A stretch of DNA of 64,000 nt. Source: Acidimicrobiaceae bacterium (GTDB taxonomy: Bacteria; Actinomycetota; Acidimicrobiia; Acidimicrobiales; Poriferisodalaceae). This document shows, in pieces, positions 17,110-26,452 of this stretch. The notes below the pieces were generated by a model. That model searched no databases. It saw nothing but the letters and a program-made list of their open reading frames with translations, and had not been told where the DNA came from. Within the stretch, counting starts at the first letter, position 1, and each line of letters begins with the position of its first letter. The stretch spans positions 62,001 through 126,000 of the forward strand of contig CAJJCB010000026.1 in NCBI GenBank assembly GCA_905182565.1, written 5' to 3'. Position numbers and translations under genes: made by a program.

Positions 17110-19497
17110 ATGAGGGGTTTAGAAGGAATTCAAGTAGTTGAGATTGGTCAAATGGTTGGTGTCCCGTGGGCAGCCAGAATTATTGCTGATCTAGGAGCAG
17201 ATGTAATAAAGCTTGAACCGCCTGAGGGAGATCAATCTCGCTATAGGGGCCCTTATAGCGGTAAATTCGATATCAATAAGAGCGGTCTATTTGTCGTTTT
17301 GAATTTTAATAAACGCAGTGTTTCGGTCGACTTAGGCACTAAATCAGGGATGGAACGATTACATAGCCTGCTAGCTGACGCTGATCTTTTGATTCATGAT
17401 TTGGCGCCAGATTTGGTAAATTCTCTTGGTTTAGGAGAACTCTCACTTCGCTCTCGATACCCATCTATGGTCACTTGTTCTGTTACACCCTTCGGGCGCT
17501 CTGGGCCATACTCTGGCTATCAAGCAGAAGACCTTCAGGTAATGCATGGCGGGGGCTGGGGATGGCTTACACCTGGAGGTTCTGATCGCCCAGACTTGCC
17601 GCCATTAAAACCTCATGGGCAACAAGCTGGTTTTCAGATTGGGTTTGCAGCGGCGACGGTCGCACTTGCAGCGGTTGACAAAGCGCAACGAACTGGAACT
17701 GGTGAATATATAGATTTTGCTGGGATGTCCTATATAGCGAGCATGTTAGAAGCGGGCTTTATTACGTATACCTACACTGGCCAGATACCCGGACGCATTG
17801 GGACAAGAGTTTTAAATCCATGGAAAATACTGCCGACTAAAGATGGTCGTATCTTTGTTGTGTGTGTTGAAGATGATCAATGGCGTCGACTTAAAGAGAT
17901 AATGGGACATCCAGAGTGGGCTGAGATGGAAATATTTGATACTCAGCAGGGAAGATCAGATGCAGCCGACCTTTTGCATCTTTGGTTAGGGGAATGGATA
18001 GCTCCTCAAAAAACTGCAGATCTTTTTCATCTTGGCCAAGCTAATAGAGTCGCTTTTGCGCCTGTAAACACGATTGCTCAGATGGCTTCCGATCCGCACC
18101 TTGATGATCGTGAATTTATTGTTAACTTAGACCAACCCGGTATGGGAGTTCTCAGAATTCCGGGACCTCCAAGTAAGTATAAGAATCCTTGGTGGTCGGT
18201 TCGTCGCCCTGCTCCGGCTTTAGGGATTGACCAGACAGCTGGCTTCAAAACAAGCCGACCGACTAGTCAGATTGATGCTAAAGCTGTTAGAGCGCGACCT
18301 CTTGAGGGAATACGGGTAGCAGACTTTTCATGGGTCTGGGCCGGCCCATTCTGTGGGCTTCACCTAGCTCATTTAGGAGCCGAAGTTATAAAAATTGAAT
18401 CTGCTGAGGCACCGGATTTAGGGCGACGGTTACCGTTACACGCAACTGATTGCATAGAGGGACCGGATACGAATGGGTACTTTAACCAATGGGGACAGGG
18501 AAAAAAGAGTGTAAGAATCGATCTTTCCACTGAGAAAGGCAGATCGATAGCGAAAGAGATTGCGCTTAAATGTGATGTTGTTTTATCAAACTTTGGGACT
18601 GGAGTAATGGACCGGTTTGGCATGGGTTACGAGGACTTGGTAGCTGACCGAAGCGACGTTATCGTGGCGACGATTAGTGGTTATGGACAGGAAGGCCCCT
18701 ATAGCAAATACATAGGATACGGACCTACTACGGCACCGTTATCGGGCTTGTCATCGCTTACTGGATACGAAGGAGGAGACCCGGAAGAAGTGGGAGTAGC
18801 CCTTGGAGACCCGGCTTCTGGTATTGCAACAGCTTTCGCTATAGTCGCTGCGCTCGCAGCGCGACGTCGAACTGGAGAGGGGCAGAGCATTGACACCTCT
18901 CTATGGGAAGCAACGACAGTTTGTGTAAACGAAGGATGGATGGAATGGCTCCTTACAGGAAACGAACCAAAAAGAATTGGCAACCGAGATCCAGTAATGT
19001 CACCCCATAACATATACCGATGCCTAGGTGAAGACAGCTGGGTAGCGATAGCATGCCGTACTGATAAAGACTGGCAAAAGCTCTCTGAAATTATTGATTT
19101 TGGTAAAGATCAAAATATATTTGCGACTGCTTCTGAGCGTAAAGAAAATGAAGCCACTATTGATGATCTGATAAATCAATGGACACGAACTCAAGACCAA
19201 TGGCATGTTACTGAGCTTCTGCAATCAGTTGGTATCCCTGCTATGCCATCGCTCGATGCCAAGTCTCTAGAACAAAACCCTCATCTTAATGAACGTGGGG
19301 TTATCGAACGGCTTCCTCACTCTGCGGTCGGCAAAAAAAGTCACGTTGGTGTGCCATGGCTGTTGGATACTGCCACGAACGGAGTACTGCGTTCGGCGCC
19401 GCTATTAGGCGAACACACTACTGAAGTGCTCATGACAGTGCTGGAAATGTCTGAAACAGATATTGCAGCGTTAGCTGAAGAAGGGATCTTGAAATAG
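17110..19497 (+). CDS. Fused double-domain CaiB/BaiF (class III) CoA-transferase
   Basis: A 795-residue protein containing two complete family III CoA-transferase domains (about 1-365 and 396-795), joined by a short linker. Each starts with the family N-terminus (LEGIQVVEIGQ and LEGIRVADFSWVWAGP). The catalytic aspartate is visible in each half (D202 in GEYIDFAG, D595 in GQSIDTSLWE). Family III enzymes form interlocked dimers, so the fusion should make a pseudo-dimer. They move CoA between carboxylic acids such as oxalate, carnitine or arylsuccinate; the substrate is unknown. A 13-bp tandem repeat sits immediately upstream. A second such fusion occurs 14 kb downstream. Confidence 0.92.
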   Translation: MRGLEGIQVVEIGQMVGVPWAARIIADLGADVIKLEPPEGDQSRYRGPYSGKFDINKSGLFVVLNFNKRSVSVDLGTKSGMERLHSLLADADLLIHDLAPDLVNSLGLGELSLRSRYPSMVTCSVTPFGRSGPYSGYQAEDLQVMHGGGWGWLTPGGSDRPDLPPLKPHGQQAGFQIGFAAATVALAAVDKAQRTGTGEYIDFAGMSYIASMLEAGFITYTYTGQIPGRIGTRVLNPWKILPTKDGRIFVVCVEDDQWRRLKEIMGHPEWAEMEIFDTQQGRSDAADLLHLWLGEWIAPQKTADLFHLGQANRVAFAPVNTIAQMASDPHLDDREFIVNLDQPGMGVLRIPGPPSKYKNPWWSVRRPAPALGIDQTAGFKTSRPTSQIDAKAVRARPLEGIRVADFSWVWAGPFCGLHLAHLGAEVIKIESAEAPDLGRRLPLHATDCIEGPDTNGYFNQWGQGKKSVRIDLSTEKGRSIAKEIALKCDVVLSNFGTGVMDRFGMGYEDLVADRSDVIVATISGYGQEGPYSKYIGYGPTTAPLSGLSSLTGYEGGDPEEVGVALGDPASGIATAFAIVAALAARRRTGEGQSIDTSLWEATTVCVNEGWMEWLLTGNEPKRIGNRDPVMSPHNIYRCLGEDSWVAIACRTDKDWQKLSEIIDFGKDQNIFATASERKENEATIDDLINQWTRTQDQWHVTELLQSVGIPAMPSLDAKSLEQNPHLNERGVIERLPHSAVGKKSHVGVPWLLDTATNGVLRSAPLLGEHTTEVLMTVLEMSETDIAALAEEGILK

Positions 19498-19581
19498 TGT
19501 GTGCTTAATAGGGGTAAGATAGAGCTACACAAATTTATTACCAAAACGTGTGGGATCGTTTGACAAATTGGGGGGAGTGAA

Positions 19582-21288
19582 GTGAGCGAATTATTAATTC
19601 GTGGGGGCACACTTATCGATGGCAGTGGACGCGCAAGACGTCGCGCCGATGTGATGGTGGATGGCGGCGTAATCACTGAGATAGGTTTGTTAGGGGGCCG
19701 TAAAGCTAAACGTATAGTTGAAGCTGAAGGTCAGATAGTTAGCCCAGGATTTGTGGATGTGCATACTCATATGGATGCACAAATTGCCTGGGACCCGATG
19801 GGTGAGAGTTCATGCTTCCACGGAGTAACGACTGCTGTGATGGGAAATTGCGGATTTACTCTCGCACCAGTTCGCTCAAACGAACGACATCTTGTAGTTC
19901 GAAATCTTGAAAGGGCTGAAGATATATCTGCAGAGGCCATGGCAGCTGGTATCGACTGGTCTTGGGAAACTTTTCCAGAATATTTAAATTTTGTTGACAG
20001 AACGCCCAAAGGAATTAATTACGCAGGCTATATCGGCCATTCAGCATTGAGAACATGGGCTATGGGCGAAAGAGCTTTTGAAGACTCTGCCAACGAAGAT
20101 GATCTTGCCCTGATGGTAGGGCAGCTTCGTTCGGCAATGAAGTCTGGTGCCATGGGTTTTACAACCTCGGTTTCTGTAAATCATGCGACTTCTGATGACC
20201 GCCCGGTCGCAAGCCGAATGGCGAATTGGTCAGAAGTAGAGCTATTAGTTTCCGAGATGGGGAAATTGGGTGCTGGAATTTTTGAACTAGCTCACCACCA
20301 TGATCTTCGTTCTCGAGATCCGGAGAAACGCGAACTGTATATTAGCCGTTTGGTAGATCTTGCTGTTCGAACTGGAGTGCCAGTCACTTATGGAATGCTT
20401 GCTACCGGTAAAGGTGACTTAGGTTGGAAACCTGTCGTTGAACTTTTAGACAGAATAAATTCTGCAGGAGGAAGGTCTTGGGCTCAGGTGCATACTCGCC
20501 AATTCGGGGTACTGCTATCCTTTTCCACGCAGCTTCCTTTTGACTCGCTTCCTATATGGAAAGAACTTAGGGAAGCCACGCTAAAAGATCAGTTATTGGC
20601 GCTGAGAGATCCTGGGATGCGCTCTAGCTTGATGTATGAAGCTGAACATGGAGACTATGGACGATCGATTGGCGCAGAGGCCCGCAAACCGGAATGGGAA
20701 TTCATATATCCGATGGAGTCGGCGCTGCCTCCATACCGGTCGATAGCGGAAATTGCTGTAGCTGAAAATAAGAAACCCATTGATGTTTTTTTTGATGTTG
20801 CATTGTCTCATAACCTAGACATTTTCTTTATTCAGGCTGCTGCTAATCAGGACCAATCGGTAGTCCTTGATCTAATGAAACACCCCTTTGCTATCCCAAC
20901 GTTTAGTGATAGCGGTGCACATGTTACGCAAATTATGGACTCTTCGATTCAGACTCATTTACTTGGGCATTGGGTCCGGAATGAAAAAGCTTTTTCGTTA
21001 GAGGAAGCGATTCACCGCTTGACGTTGGTGCCGGCTCGAGCTTGGGGCTTTGATGATCGTGGGATATTGGCCGAAGGAAAAGCTGCAGATATTAATATTT
21101 TTGACTCAGAAAGCATTAGTCCCAACTTGCCTGAGTTGCTCCATGACTTGCCGTCAGGCGCAGCACGGTTACGGCAGACTTCGGTTGGGATAAAAGCAAC
21201 TATTGTCAATGGTGAGATTCTTGTTGAAGATGGCGAAACTACAGGTGCGACTCCAGGATTCTTGCTACGCGGCCCGCTAGCGAGTTAG
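19582..21288 (+). CDS. N-acyl-D-amino-acid deacylase-like amidohydrolase
   Basis: A 568-residue metal-dependent amidohydrolase (D-aminoacylase/dihydroorotase-like, subtype III). Landmarks are the small N-terminal beta domain with IRGGTLIDGSG, the first metal site DVHTHMDAQ, GNCGFTLAP, GHSALR, and SDSGAHVTQ with a late metal-site Asp. GTG 19582 follows GGGGGAG at suitable distance. Members cleave N-acyl-D-amino acids or related cyclic amides. It follows the CoA-transferase fusion by 84 bp and converges on the NAD-epimerase-like gene with a 4-bp overlap. A paralogue of the same length lies at 49718-51412. Confidence 0.9.
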   Translation: MSELLIRGGTLIDGSGRARRRADVMVDGGVITEIGLLGGRKAKRIVEAEGQIVSPGFVDVHTHMDAQIAWDPMGESSCFHGVTTAVMGNCGFTLAPVRSNERHLVVRNLERAEDISAEAMAAGIDWSWETFPEYLNFVDRTPKGINYAGYIGHSALRTWAMGERAFEDSANEDDLALMVGQLRSAMKSGAMGFTTSVSVNHATSDDRPVASRMANWSEVELLVSEMGKLGAGIFELAHHHDLRSRDPEKRELYISRLVDLAVRTGVPVTYGMLATGKGDLGWKPVVELLDRINSAGGRSWAQVHTRQFGVLLSFSTQLPFDSLPIWKELREATLKDQLLALRDPGMRSSLMYEAEHGDYGRSIGAEARKPEWEFIYPMESALPPYRSIAEIAVAENKKPIDVFFDVALSHNLDIFFIQAAANQDQSVVLDLMKHPFAIPTFSDSGAHVTQIMDSSIQTHLLGHWVRNEKAFSLEEAIHRLTLVPARAWGFDDRGILAEGKAADINIFDSESISPNLPELLHDLPSGAARLRQTSVGIKATIVNGEILVEDGETTGATPGFLLRGPLAS

Positions 21289-22412
21289 AGCTTAGTTAGA
21301 GGTGTCCGGGTCGCTGGGTTCTCGTGCCTTCCAACGTATGCGGAACTATATCCCGGTTCGCTTACCCAGCTAACTTTTCGAAGATCTGAAGCGTATTTTT
21401 TAAAAATTTCGATCTGGATATCTTCACTTTCGTATTCAAATGGGTCGTTTAATTGTTGCTCAACCGGGCCTCCTTTTTCGGGAGGGTTTTCGAGCAGGTA
21501 ACGAGTAGCTTCTCGCCATGCCTGAACTGGCGACTTCAGATCTGAATAACCTAAGTCTCTAACGGCTGGAGCAATATCGAGGACTCTATGCGTGTTCGAC
21601 CAACTGGTGAGCATTGGGCGCGTGGAAGGCGCAAGATAGTGAGGAATAGAAATTAGTTCCCATTCATGCCCAACCTCGTCTGCAACGATTTCAGCGATTT
21701 GAGTTATAGATAATGATTGTTGATCTGAAACATTATAAATTTTTCCGATCGCAGAGATAGGACGATCGCATGCGAGTAAAGTTGCGTGAGCTGCATTCTC
21801 TATCCACATTTGGCTTTTAAGAGTTAACCCGCCATCGGGAACTATGAGAGTAGGCCTTCTGTCGATTGCTCGGCGAACAATTGGCCATTCTCTAGGCAGT
21901 ATCTGTCGTGGACCGTATATTTGTGGATATCGAAGATGAATTGCCTCTGGATGGAGAGCAAAGACAGCCTCTTCTGTCTCGCGAATTTTTCGTAATTTGC
22001 GAAAATGCTCATCATCTCCTACCAGCTCAGCTGAGGATGGATTAGGGACCGGTAATCCTTCCGGGAACAGGTCATCTGGATTGGCAAACCCGTGGTAGAC
22101 CCCAACCCCACCAATCGTTACTAAGTGGCCAATTTTGCCAGCAAGTAGCTCGACCAAGTCTCTTAGACGGCCATACATTACGACACCAAGATCAAATGTT
22201 CTTGTGTTGATTGCTTCAGCTGAGGCATTTCGATCAAAAGGGTTTGTATGAATATGTTCTACCTCATCGCTGATTAGATCAGTTTCGTGTCGCCCTGTGT
22301 GCATAATCGTAACTTTGTAGCCACGGCGAGTAAGGCCGTTTACGATAAGAGGACCAGTTGGACCTGTTCCGCCAATTACTAGAGCTGTTTCCATACAGCT
22401 ATTGTTACCCAT
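21285..22412 (-). CDS. NAD-dependent epimerase/dehydratase family protein
   Basis: A 375-residue extended SDR. The N-terminal nucleotide loop reads ALVIGGTGPTGPLIV, an atypical GGTGPTG form. The centre has HLRYPQIYGPRQ, and the C-terminal region resembles the isoflavone-reductase/sugar-epimerase mixtures common in actinobacteria. The usual YxxxK tyrosine is not obvious; HLRYPQIYG carries candidate tyrosines but no lysine four residues on, so activity may be non-canonical. An internal ATG at 22394 (METALVIGG) is an alternative start; the longer form is kept because GAGAAG precedes it. Confidence 0.88.
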   Translation of the reverse strand: MGNNSCMETALVIGGTGPTGPLIVNGLTRRGYKVTIMHTGRHETDLISDEVEHIHTNPFDRNASAEAINTRTFDLGVVMYGRLRDLVELLAGKIGHLVTIGGVGVYHGFANPDDLFPEGLPVPNPSSAELVGDDEHFRKLRKIRETEEAVFALHPEAIHLRYPQIYGPRQILPREWPIVRRAIDRRPTLIVPDGGLTLKSQMWIENAAHATLLACDRPISAIGKIYNVSDQQSLSITQIAEIVADEVGHEWELISIPHYLAPSTRPMLTSWSNTHRVLDIAPAVRDLGYSDLKSPVQAWREATRYLLENPPEKGGPVEQQLNDPFEYESEDIQIEIFKKYASDLRKVSWVSEPGYSSAYVGRHENPATRTPLTKL

Positions 22413-22497
22413 CTATGACTTCTCGTGTGTAAGAAGATTTTTTTTAGTTTAGTCCTGTAGCGTATTGGCAGAACTAAATACCCAGGGGGTAATCGCA

Positions 22498-22740
22498 GTG
22501 GCGACAAAAGCGGGAGATCGTCTTGATTTTGACGGCGGCATTCAGGTAATTGTTACCAAAGGTGGCGAAGGTGATATTACCCATGCTGAAGGTGGCGAAG
22601 GACTGAAAGTCGGTAAGCGTTATCAGGATGAAGAAACAGGTATTGAAGTATTAGTTACTAAGCCTGGAGCTGTAACTCTTCAATGCAACGGAAAAGATAT
22701 GGCTCTGCAGGAGCCAAAGAAAACAAAGTCTGCGGATTGA
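22498..22740 (+). CDS. Small desulforedoxin-like protein lacking most metal cysteines
   Basis: An 80-residue soluble protein. GTG 22498 is chosen over TTG 22465 because CAGGGGG lies eight bases before it. The C-terminal half aligns without gaps over about 33 residues with desulforedoxin (GKRY for GDVY, QDEETG for KCELCG, GAVTL for GGGTL, QCNGKDM for VCCGEDM). Of the four iron-binding cysteines only one is left; the others are Asp, Thr and Asn. The N-terminal half (GDRLDFD..GIQVIVTKGGEGDI) looks like a second, weaker copy of the same module (compare GIEVLVTKPGAVTL). It probably no longer binds a rubredoxin-type iron; the function is unknown. It is followed 23 bp later by a three-gene crotonase/CoA-transferase operon. 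Confidence 0.7.
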   Translation: MATKAGDRLDFDGGIQVIVTKGGEGDITHAEGGEGLKVGKRYQDEETGIEVLVTKPGAVTLQCNGKDMALQEPKKTKSAD

Positions 22741-22763
22741 TACCGTTTGAGTAAGAACAGACC

Positions 22764-23501
22764 TTGACTTCTGACGACTTAAAAGTAACGCGTTCGGAAG
22801 ATGGAGCCATAGTTCGGTTAGACCTCCCAGGCGGTGAGCTAACCAGTTCTACGGCGTCTCAATTTTCTGATCGTTGTTCGGAAATAGCTCAAGACAGAGA
22901 TGTCAAAATTGTTGTTGTGAGTTCGCTGGGGACCGACTTCTGTGTTGGTGCTGCAAAAGATTTAGACCGAGCGGAAGTAGTCCCGGACCCGGCTTCAGCC
23001 TTAGCCGCTGTTTCAGTTCCTGTTGTTGGGCTATTTAGCGGTAAGTGTCACTCAGTGGGTTTAGAAATTGCCCTGTGTTGTGACATCCGTGTTGGTGCTC
23101 GAGATTCTACGTTTGAGTTATCTGATCCAATGATGGGCATCATGCCGATGTGGGGTGGTACTCAACGACTCCCCCGGGCTATTGGAACTGGTCGCGCAAC
23201 TACGATGCTTCTGCTTGGCAAAAGCATTTCTAGTGATGTGGCTATTTCTTGGGGAATCTTGCATGAACTGACAGACACACCGGAAAAAACTTTAGAGGAA
23301 CAGTTAGTACTTCTTCTAGGTAGTGGTCCAATAGCGTTAGCTATGGCTAAAGAGTCTGTATATCGAGGAACTGAACTCCCTCTGCGCGATGCGCTGCGCC
23401 TGGAGGGTGACCTTAATCACCAGTTAGCTGCTACTCAAGATCGAGATGAAGGTCTGCGTTCTTTTTTTGCTAAACGACCCCCTGATTTTTCCGGGAGATG
23501 A
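22764..23501 (+). CDS. Enoyl-CoA hydratase/isomerase family protein
   Basis: A 245-residue crotonase. The first oxyanion segment is DFCVGAAKDLD and the second is CHSVGLEIALCCD, which keeps the first catalytic Glu (GLE). At the second Glu position (normally PE) the sequence has SDP (FELSDPMMGIMP), so Asp replaces Glu. GGTQRLPRAIG is conserved. TTG 22764 is the only credible start. The stop overlaps the next start by 4 bp (ATGA), coupling it to the CoA-transferase-like protein. Probably acts on an enoyl- or hydroxyacyl-CoA intermediate made by that transferase. Confidence 0.88.
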   Translation: MTSDDLKVTRSEDGAIVRLDLPGGELTSSTASQFSDRCSEIAQDRDVKIVVVSSLGTDFCVGAAKDLDRAEVVPDPASALAAVSVPVVGLFSGKCHSVGLEIALCCDIRVGARDSTFELSDPMMGIMPMWGGTQRLPRAIGTGRATTMLLLGKSISSDVAISWGILHELTDTPEKTLEEQLVLLLGSGPIALAMAKESVYRGTELPLRDALRLEGDLNHQLAATQDRDEGLRSFFAKRPPDFSGR

Positions 23502-24463
23502 CTCAACGTTGGCTCCCTGAAGGTCTTCATAGCTTAGGTGCAGAGCTTGGACGGGCTCTAGACTCGCGCCTTAGAATTCCAGTGGTCGGAGACACTGAAT
23601 TTTGGCTCGATCTTCCAGAACTTCTGGTACGAAATCCTTCTCGCCCAGAACAGCCAGTTAAATGGAGTAACGGTTACCTATGTTTAGACCTGGGACCAGA
23701 TGATTTAGAAACGTGGACATCTTTCCTCAGCGTCGCTGGATCAGACCCCGAGCCTGAATCTTTGGCGAAACGAGCACAAGTTTGGCGGCTACCGGTCATT
23801 CCGTTTCGTGAGAATGCTCGCAAAGTGCAACCTTTAGATCTTGGAAATATTTCTGGCAAAGTTGATTTGAGGGGAAAACAAGTACTTGATTTAACATCTA
23901 TGTGGGCTGGACCTCTATGTTCTGAACTCCTTGGTAGAGCTGGTGCTCGCGTAATAAAAATTGAGGCTGATGTACGCCCTGATGGGCTTAGGTTTGGCGA
24001 TGGCGATGATGGAACCGGTCAGGCTCCAATGTTTCTAGAACTTAACAAGTCTAAAGAAATTTGGAATTTAGATCTCAGGAAATGCGTTACTTCATCAGCT
24101 TTTGAACAGCTGGTAAAGTCATCTGACCTTGTAGTTTCGTCGATGTCGCGACGAGCGCTTTTTAATCTAGGGTTGACCGCGGATCACCTAACGCTCATTA
24201 ACGAAAATGTTCGTTCGCTTTCTATTAACGCTTTTGCTGCGGGTACGCCGGAAGAGAGTTGGGTCGCTTATGGAACAGGAGTCCATGCAGCTTCGGGCTT
24301 AGGCTGGACATCAACGATTCCTATCTCCCCTGCGTATTCATACCCTGATCCCATAGCAGGGTTATCGGCATGTTTGATTGCGGTTGCACAACTAGCAGAT
24401 GAGGCTGAACAGCATAGAGAAGTATCCCTGGAAGAATCTATTGCTCCGTTAGTTAACAAATGA
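23498..24463 (+). CDS. Short CaiB/BaiF-like CoA-transferase
   Basis: A 321-residue protein. Residues 1-120 form an unrecognised N-terminal domain. Residues 125-315 carry the family III CoA-transferase core: LRGKQVLDLTSMWAGPLC, GARVIKIEA and a short version of the C-terminal region. It is about 80 residues shorter than normal members, and the catalytic Asp position appears as Glu (HREVSLEES), so it may be a partner subunit or inactive. It is flanked on both sides by crotonase genes with 4-bp ATGA overlaps, so the three genes (22764-25167) form a tight operon. Confidence 0.85.
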   Translation: MTQRWLPEGLHSLGAELGRALDSRLRIPVVGDTEFWLDLPELLVRNPSRPEQPVKWSNGYLCLDLGPDDLETWTSFLSVAGSDPEPESLAKRAQVWRLPVIPFRENARKVQPLDLGNISGKVDLRGKQVLDLTSMWAGPLCSELLGRAGARVIKIEADVRPDGLRFGDGDDGTGQAPMFLELNKSKEIWNLDLRKCVTSSAFEQLVKSSDLVVSSMSRRALFNLGLTADHLTLINENVRSLSINAFAAGTPEESWVAYGTGVHAASGLGWTSTIPISPAYSYPDPIAGLSACLIAVAQLADEAEQHREVSLEESIAPLVNK

Positions 24464-25167
24464 AGGAGCGGGTGGAGTTATCTATCGATGAGAATGGCAT
24501 AGCGGTAGCAACTATTAGTCACGCACCACTAAATATTTATGATTTAGAAATGCGCGATTCTCTAATAGAAATTTTTGAAGCGGTTCGAGATATCCCAGAC
24601 ATTCGATGCTTTGTGCTTCGCGGCGAAGGTAAACATTTTGGGGTAGGAGCTGATTTAACCGAGTTCGGGAGTGCCGACTCAATATCTGAAGCTAGGCGAA
24701 TTCGGTGGGAACGAGATCCATGGAATTTGTTGCTAAGTTTAGAAGTTCCAAGCATTGCTCTACTTCATGGATTTGCTATGGGCTCTAGCTTAGAAATGGC
24801 CTTGTTATGCGATATCCGTATTGCGGCATCTGACACCGTCCTTGGTCTACCCGAAACTAAGCTAGGAATGTTGCCTGCTGCCGGAGGCACCCAAAGTCTT
24901 ACCCGAGTTATCGGAGCAAATAAGGCCCTACCTCTGATTCTGACTGCGAGAAATATAGATGCTAAAGAAGCATTATCTTTGGGAGTAGTTTCTGAAGTAG
25001 TACCGCCGGGCGATCTCGAAAAACACGGAATTTATTGTGCCCAAAGAATAGCGCTCATGGATTTGTCAGTCACCAGCCGTTTGAAAAGATGTATAAGCGG
25101 TGCAGGAGATTTGTCTTTAGCTCAAGGCCTTGAATTGGAAAAACGTCTGGCCTCCCAGATCAGATAG
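24460..25167 (+). CDS. Enoyl-CoA hydratase family protein with both catalytic glutamates
   Basis: A 235-residue crotonase. Both catalytic glutamates are kept: GSSLEMALLCD and GLPETKLGM. The oxyanion segments HFGVGADLTEF and HGFAMGSSLE are also present, and GGTQSLTRVIG matches. Among the crotonases of the window this one looks most like a true hydratase. It is the last gene of the operon with the short CoA-transferase (4-bp overlap). The following gap (25168-25279) has nothing recognisable. Confidence 0.9.
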   Translation: MKERVELSIDENGIAVATISHAPLNIYDLEMRDSLIEIFEAVRDIPDIRCFVLRGEGKHFGVGADLTEFGSADSISEARRIRWERDPWNLLLSLEVPSIALLHGFAMGSSLEMALLCDIRIAASDTVLGLPETKLGMLPAAGGTQSLTRVIGANKALPLILTARNIDAKEALSLGVVSEVVPPGDLEKHGIYCAQRIALMDLSVTSRLKRCISGAGDLSLAQGLELEKRLASQIR

Positions 25168-25279
25168 AAAAAAGTCAACTTGTGCGTGAACAATCCCCAA
25201 AGATGGCATTGTCTAACTGGAATCACGGTTAAGCAGGGACCGCGAAGCTAACAATATTTAGGAGAAAAATATTTTCAGG

Positions 25280-26452
25280 CTAAACGGCTATGTTGTAGAG
25301 GCTCGCAGCATTGTCTTGGAAGATAGCCCGTATGTCGTCATTGCTTAACCCCTCGAGAGCTGCATACAGAGAGTCATCATCCCTGGGGTACAGACATGTT
25401 GGATGAGGGAAGTCTGTTTCAAACATTACGCTCTGATTTCCTAGGAAATCTATTGTTGGTTTGATGGTCGATTTTTCGAACCAAAAGCAACCGTAAAACT
25501 GTCGTTTAAAATACTCAGACGGGAGAATTGAGAGGTCTGATAACTCGTTTGGAGCCGTTTCGTACATTTGATGATCTAAAACTTCAAGGAAAAATGGTAA
25601 CCATCCGATGCCGCTTTCAACTGAAACAAATTTAAGCTCAGGAAAGCGTTCGGGAACACCCGAATATATTAAATTACCTACCGTTCGTGCATTTCCCATA
25701 AATAAATTTGCAGATCCAACGGCTAGTTTTCTTTCTGCTCCAAACGAAGGCCATGGAGCCTTCCCAAAGAAATCAAGATTTCCCTTAGACGAACCGATAT
25801 GGAAATTTATCGGCATTTTTAATTCTGAACATATTTCCCAAACAGGGTTCCAGTCAGAGGTAGCCATATCAGGCATACCCGCTTCTTCTGGATTGGCGCA
25901 GGTGACTATTCCTCGTAGACCGTTACTATGAGCTCGCTTGACTTCTGCTACTGCAGCTTCCAGGTCCCACCAGGGGAGTAAAGCCATGCCGAAGACGCGT
26001 TGACCCGTATCCTCTTGGAATTCAGCTAGTGCATCGTTATATATTGAGACACTTAGAAGTCGCAGCTCATTATCGGCTGATTTAAGGAAATTCTGATTTC
26101 CGAAGCCTGCAACATTTGGATACATTATTTGCGCGTGTATACCTAAAACATCAAGCATCGCGGTTCTAGCTTCCGGTTCGAAGCTTGCTCTATGAACCAT
26201 CTCATTGTCCATATCAAAGAAAGCGGTACCGGTAATCTTTCGCCCTTCAGTATCAATAACAGAAGAGGCAATCGGTAATCCGATAGGAATATCTTTGTCG
26301 AACCACCATCTTCTTTTTCCTCCTCGTTCGGCCATCTGAGGAACTCGATCTTTCCACTTAGCGGGAGCCCGGCTAGTCCACAGGTCATAAGGTTCAGACC
26401 AGTGGCTATCGGTGTCGATCACTTTCAGTTCGTTAAAAATGTCAAGTCTCAA
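25280..26452 (-). CDS. Amidohydrolase-2 family metal-dependent hydrolase
   Basis: A 390-residue TIM-barrel hydrolase/decarboxylase of the Amidohydro_2 family. The N-terminal metal motif is DTDSHWSEP, then a long barrel with NFHIGSSKGN and the C-terminal ETDFPHPT, in which the Asp is the final metal ligand. This family includes ACMSD and gamma-resorcylate decarboxylases; many actinobacterial members are uncharacterised. Its start ATG overlaps the stop of the upstream selenoprotein gene (4 bp), so the two are translationally coupled. A second family member is at 35439-36641. Confidence 0.9.
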   Translation of the reverse strand: MRLDIFNELKVIDTDSHWSEPYDLWTSRAPAKWKDRVPQMAERGGKRRWWFDKDIPIGLPIASSVIDTEGRKITGTAFFDMDNEMVHRASFEPEARTAMLDVLGIHAQIMYPNVAGFGNQNFLKSADNELRLLSVSIYNDALAEFQEDTGQRVFGMALLPWWDLEAAVAEVKRAHSNGLRGIVTCANPEEAGMPDMATSDWNPVWEICSELKMPINFHIGSSKGNLDFFGKAPWPSFGAERKLAVGSANLFMGNARTVGNLIYSGVPERFPELKFVSVESGIGWLPFFLEVLDHQMYETAPNELSDLSILPSEYFKRQFYGCFWFEKSTIKPTIDFLGNQSVMFETDFPHPTCLYPRDDDSLYAALEGLSNDDIRAIFQDNAASLYNIAV

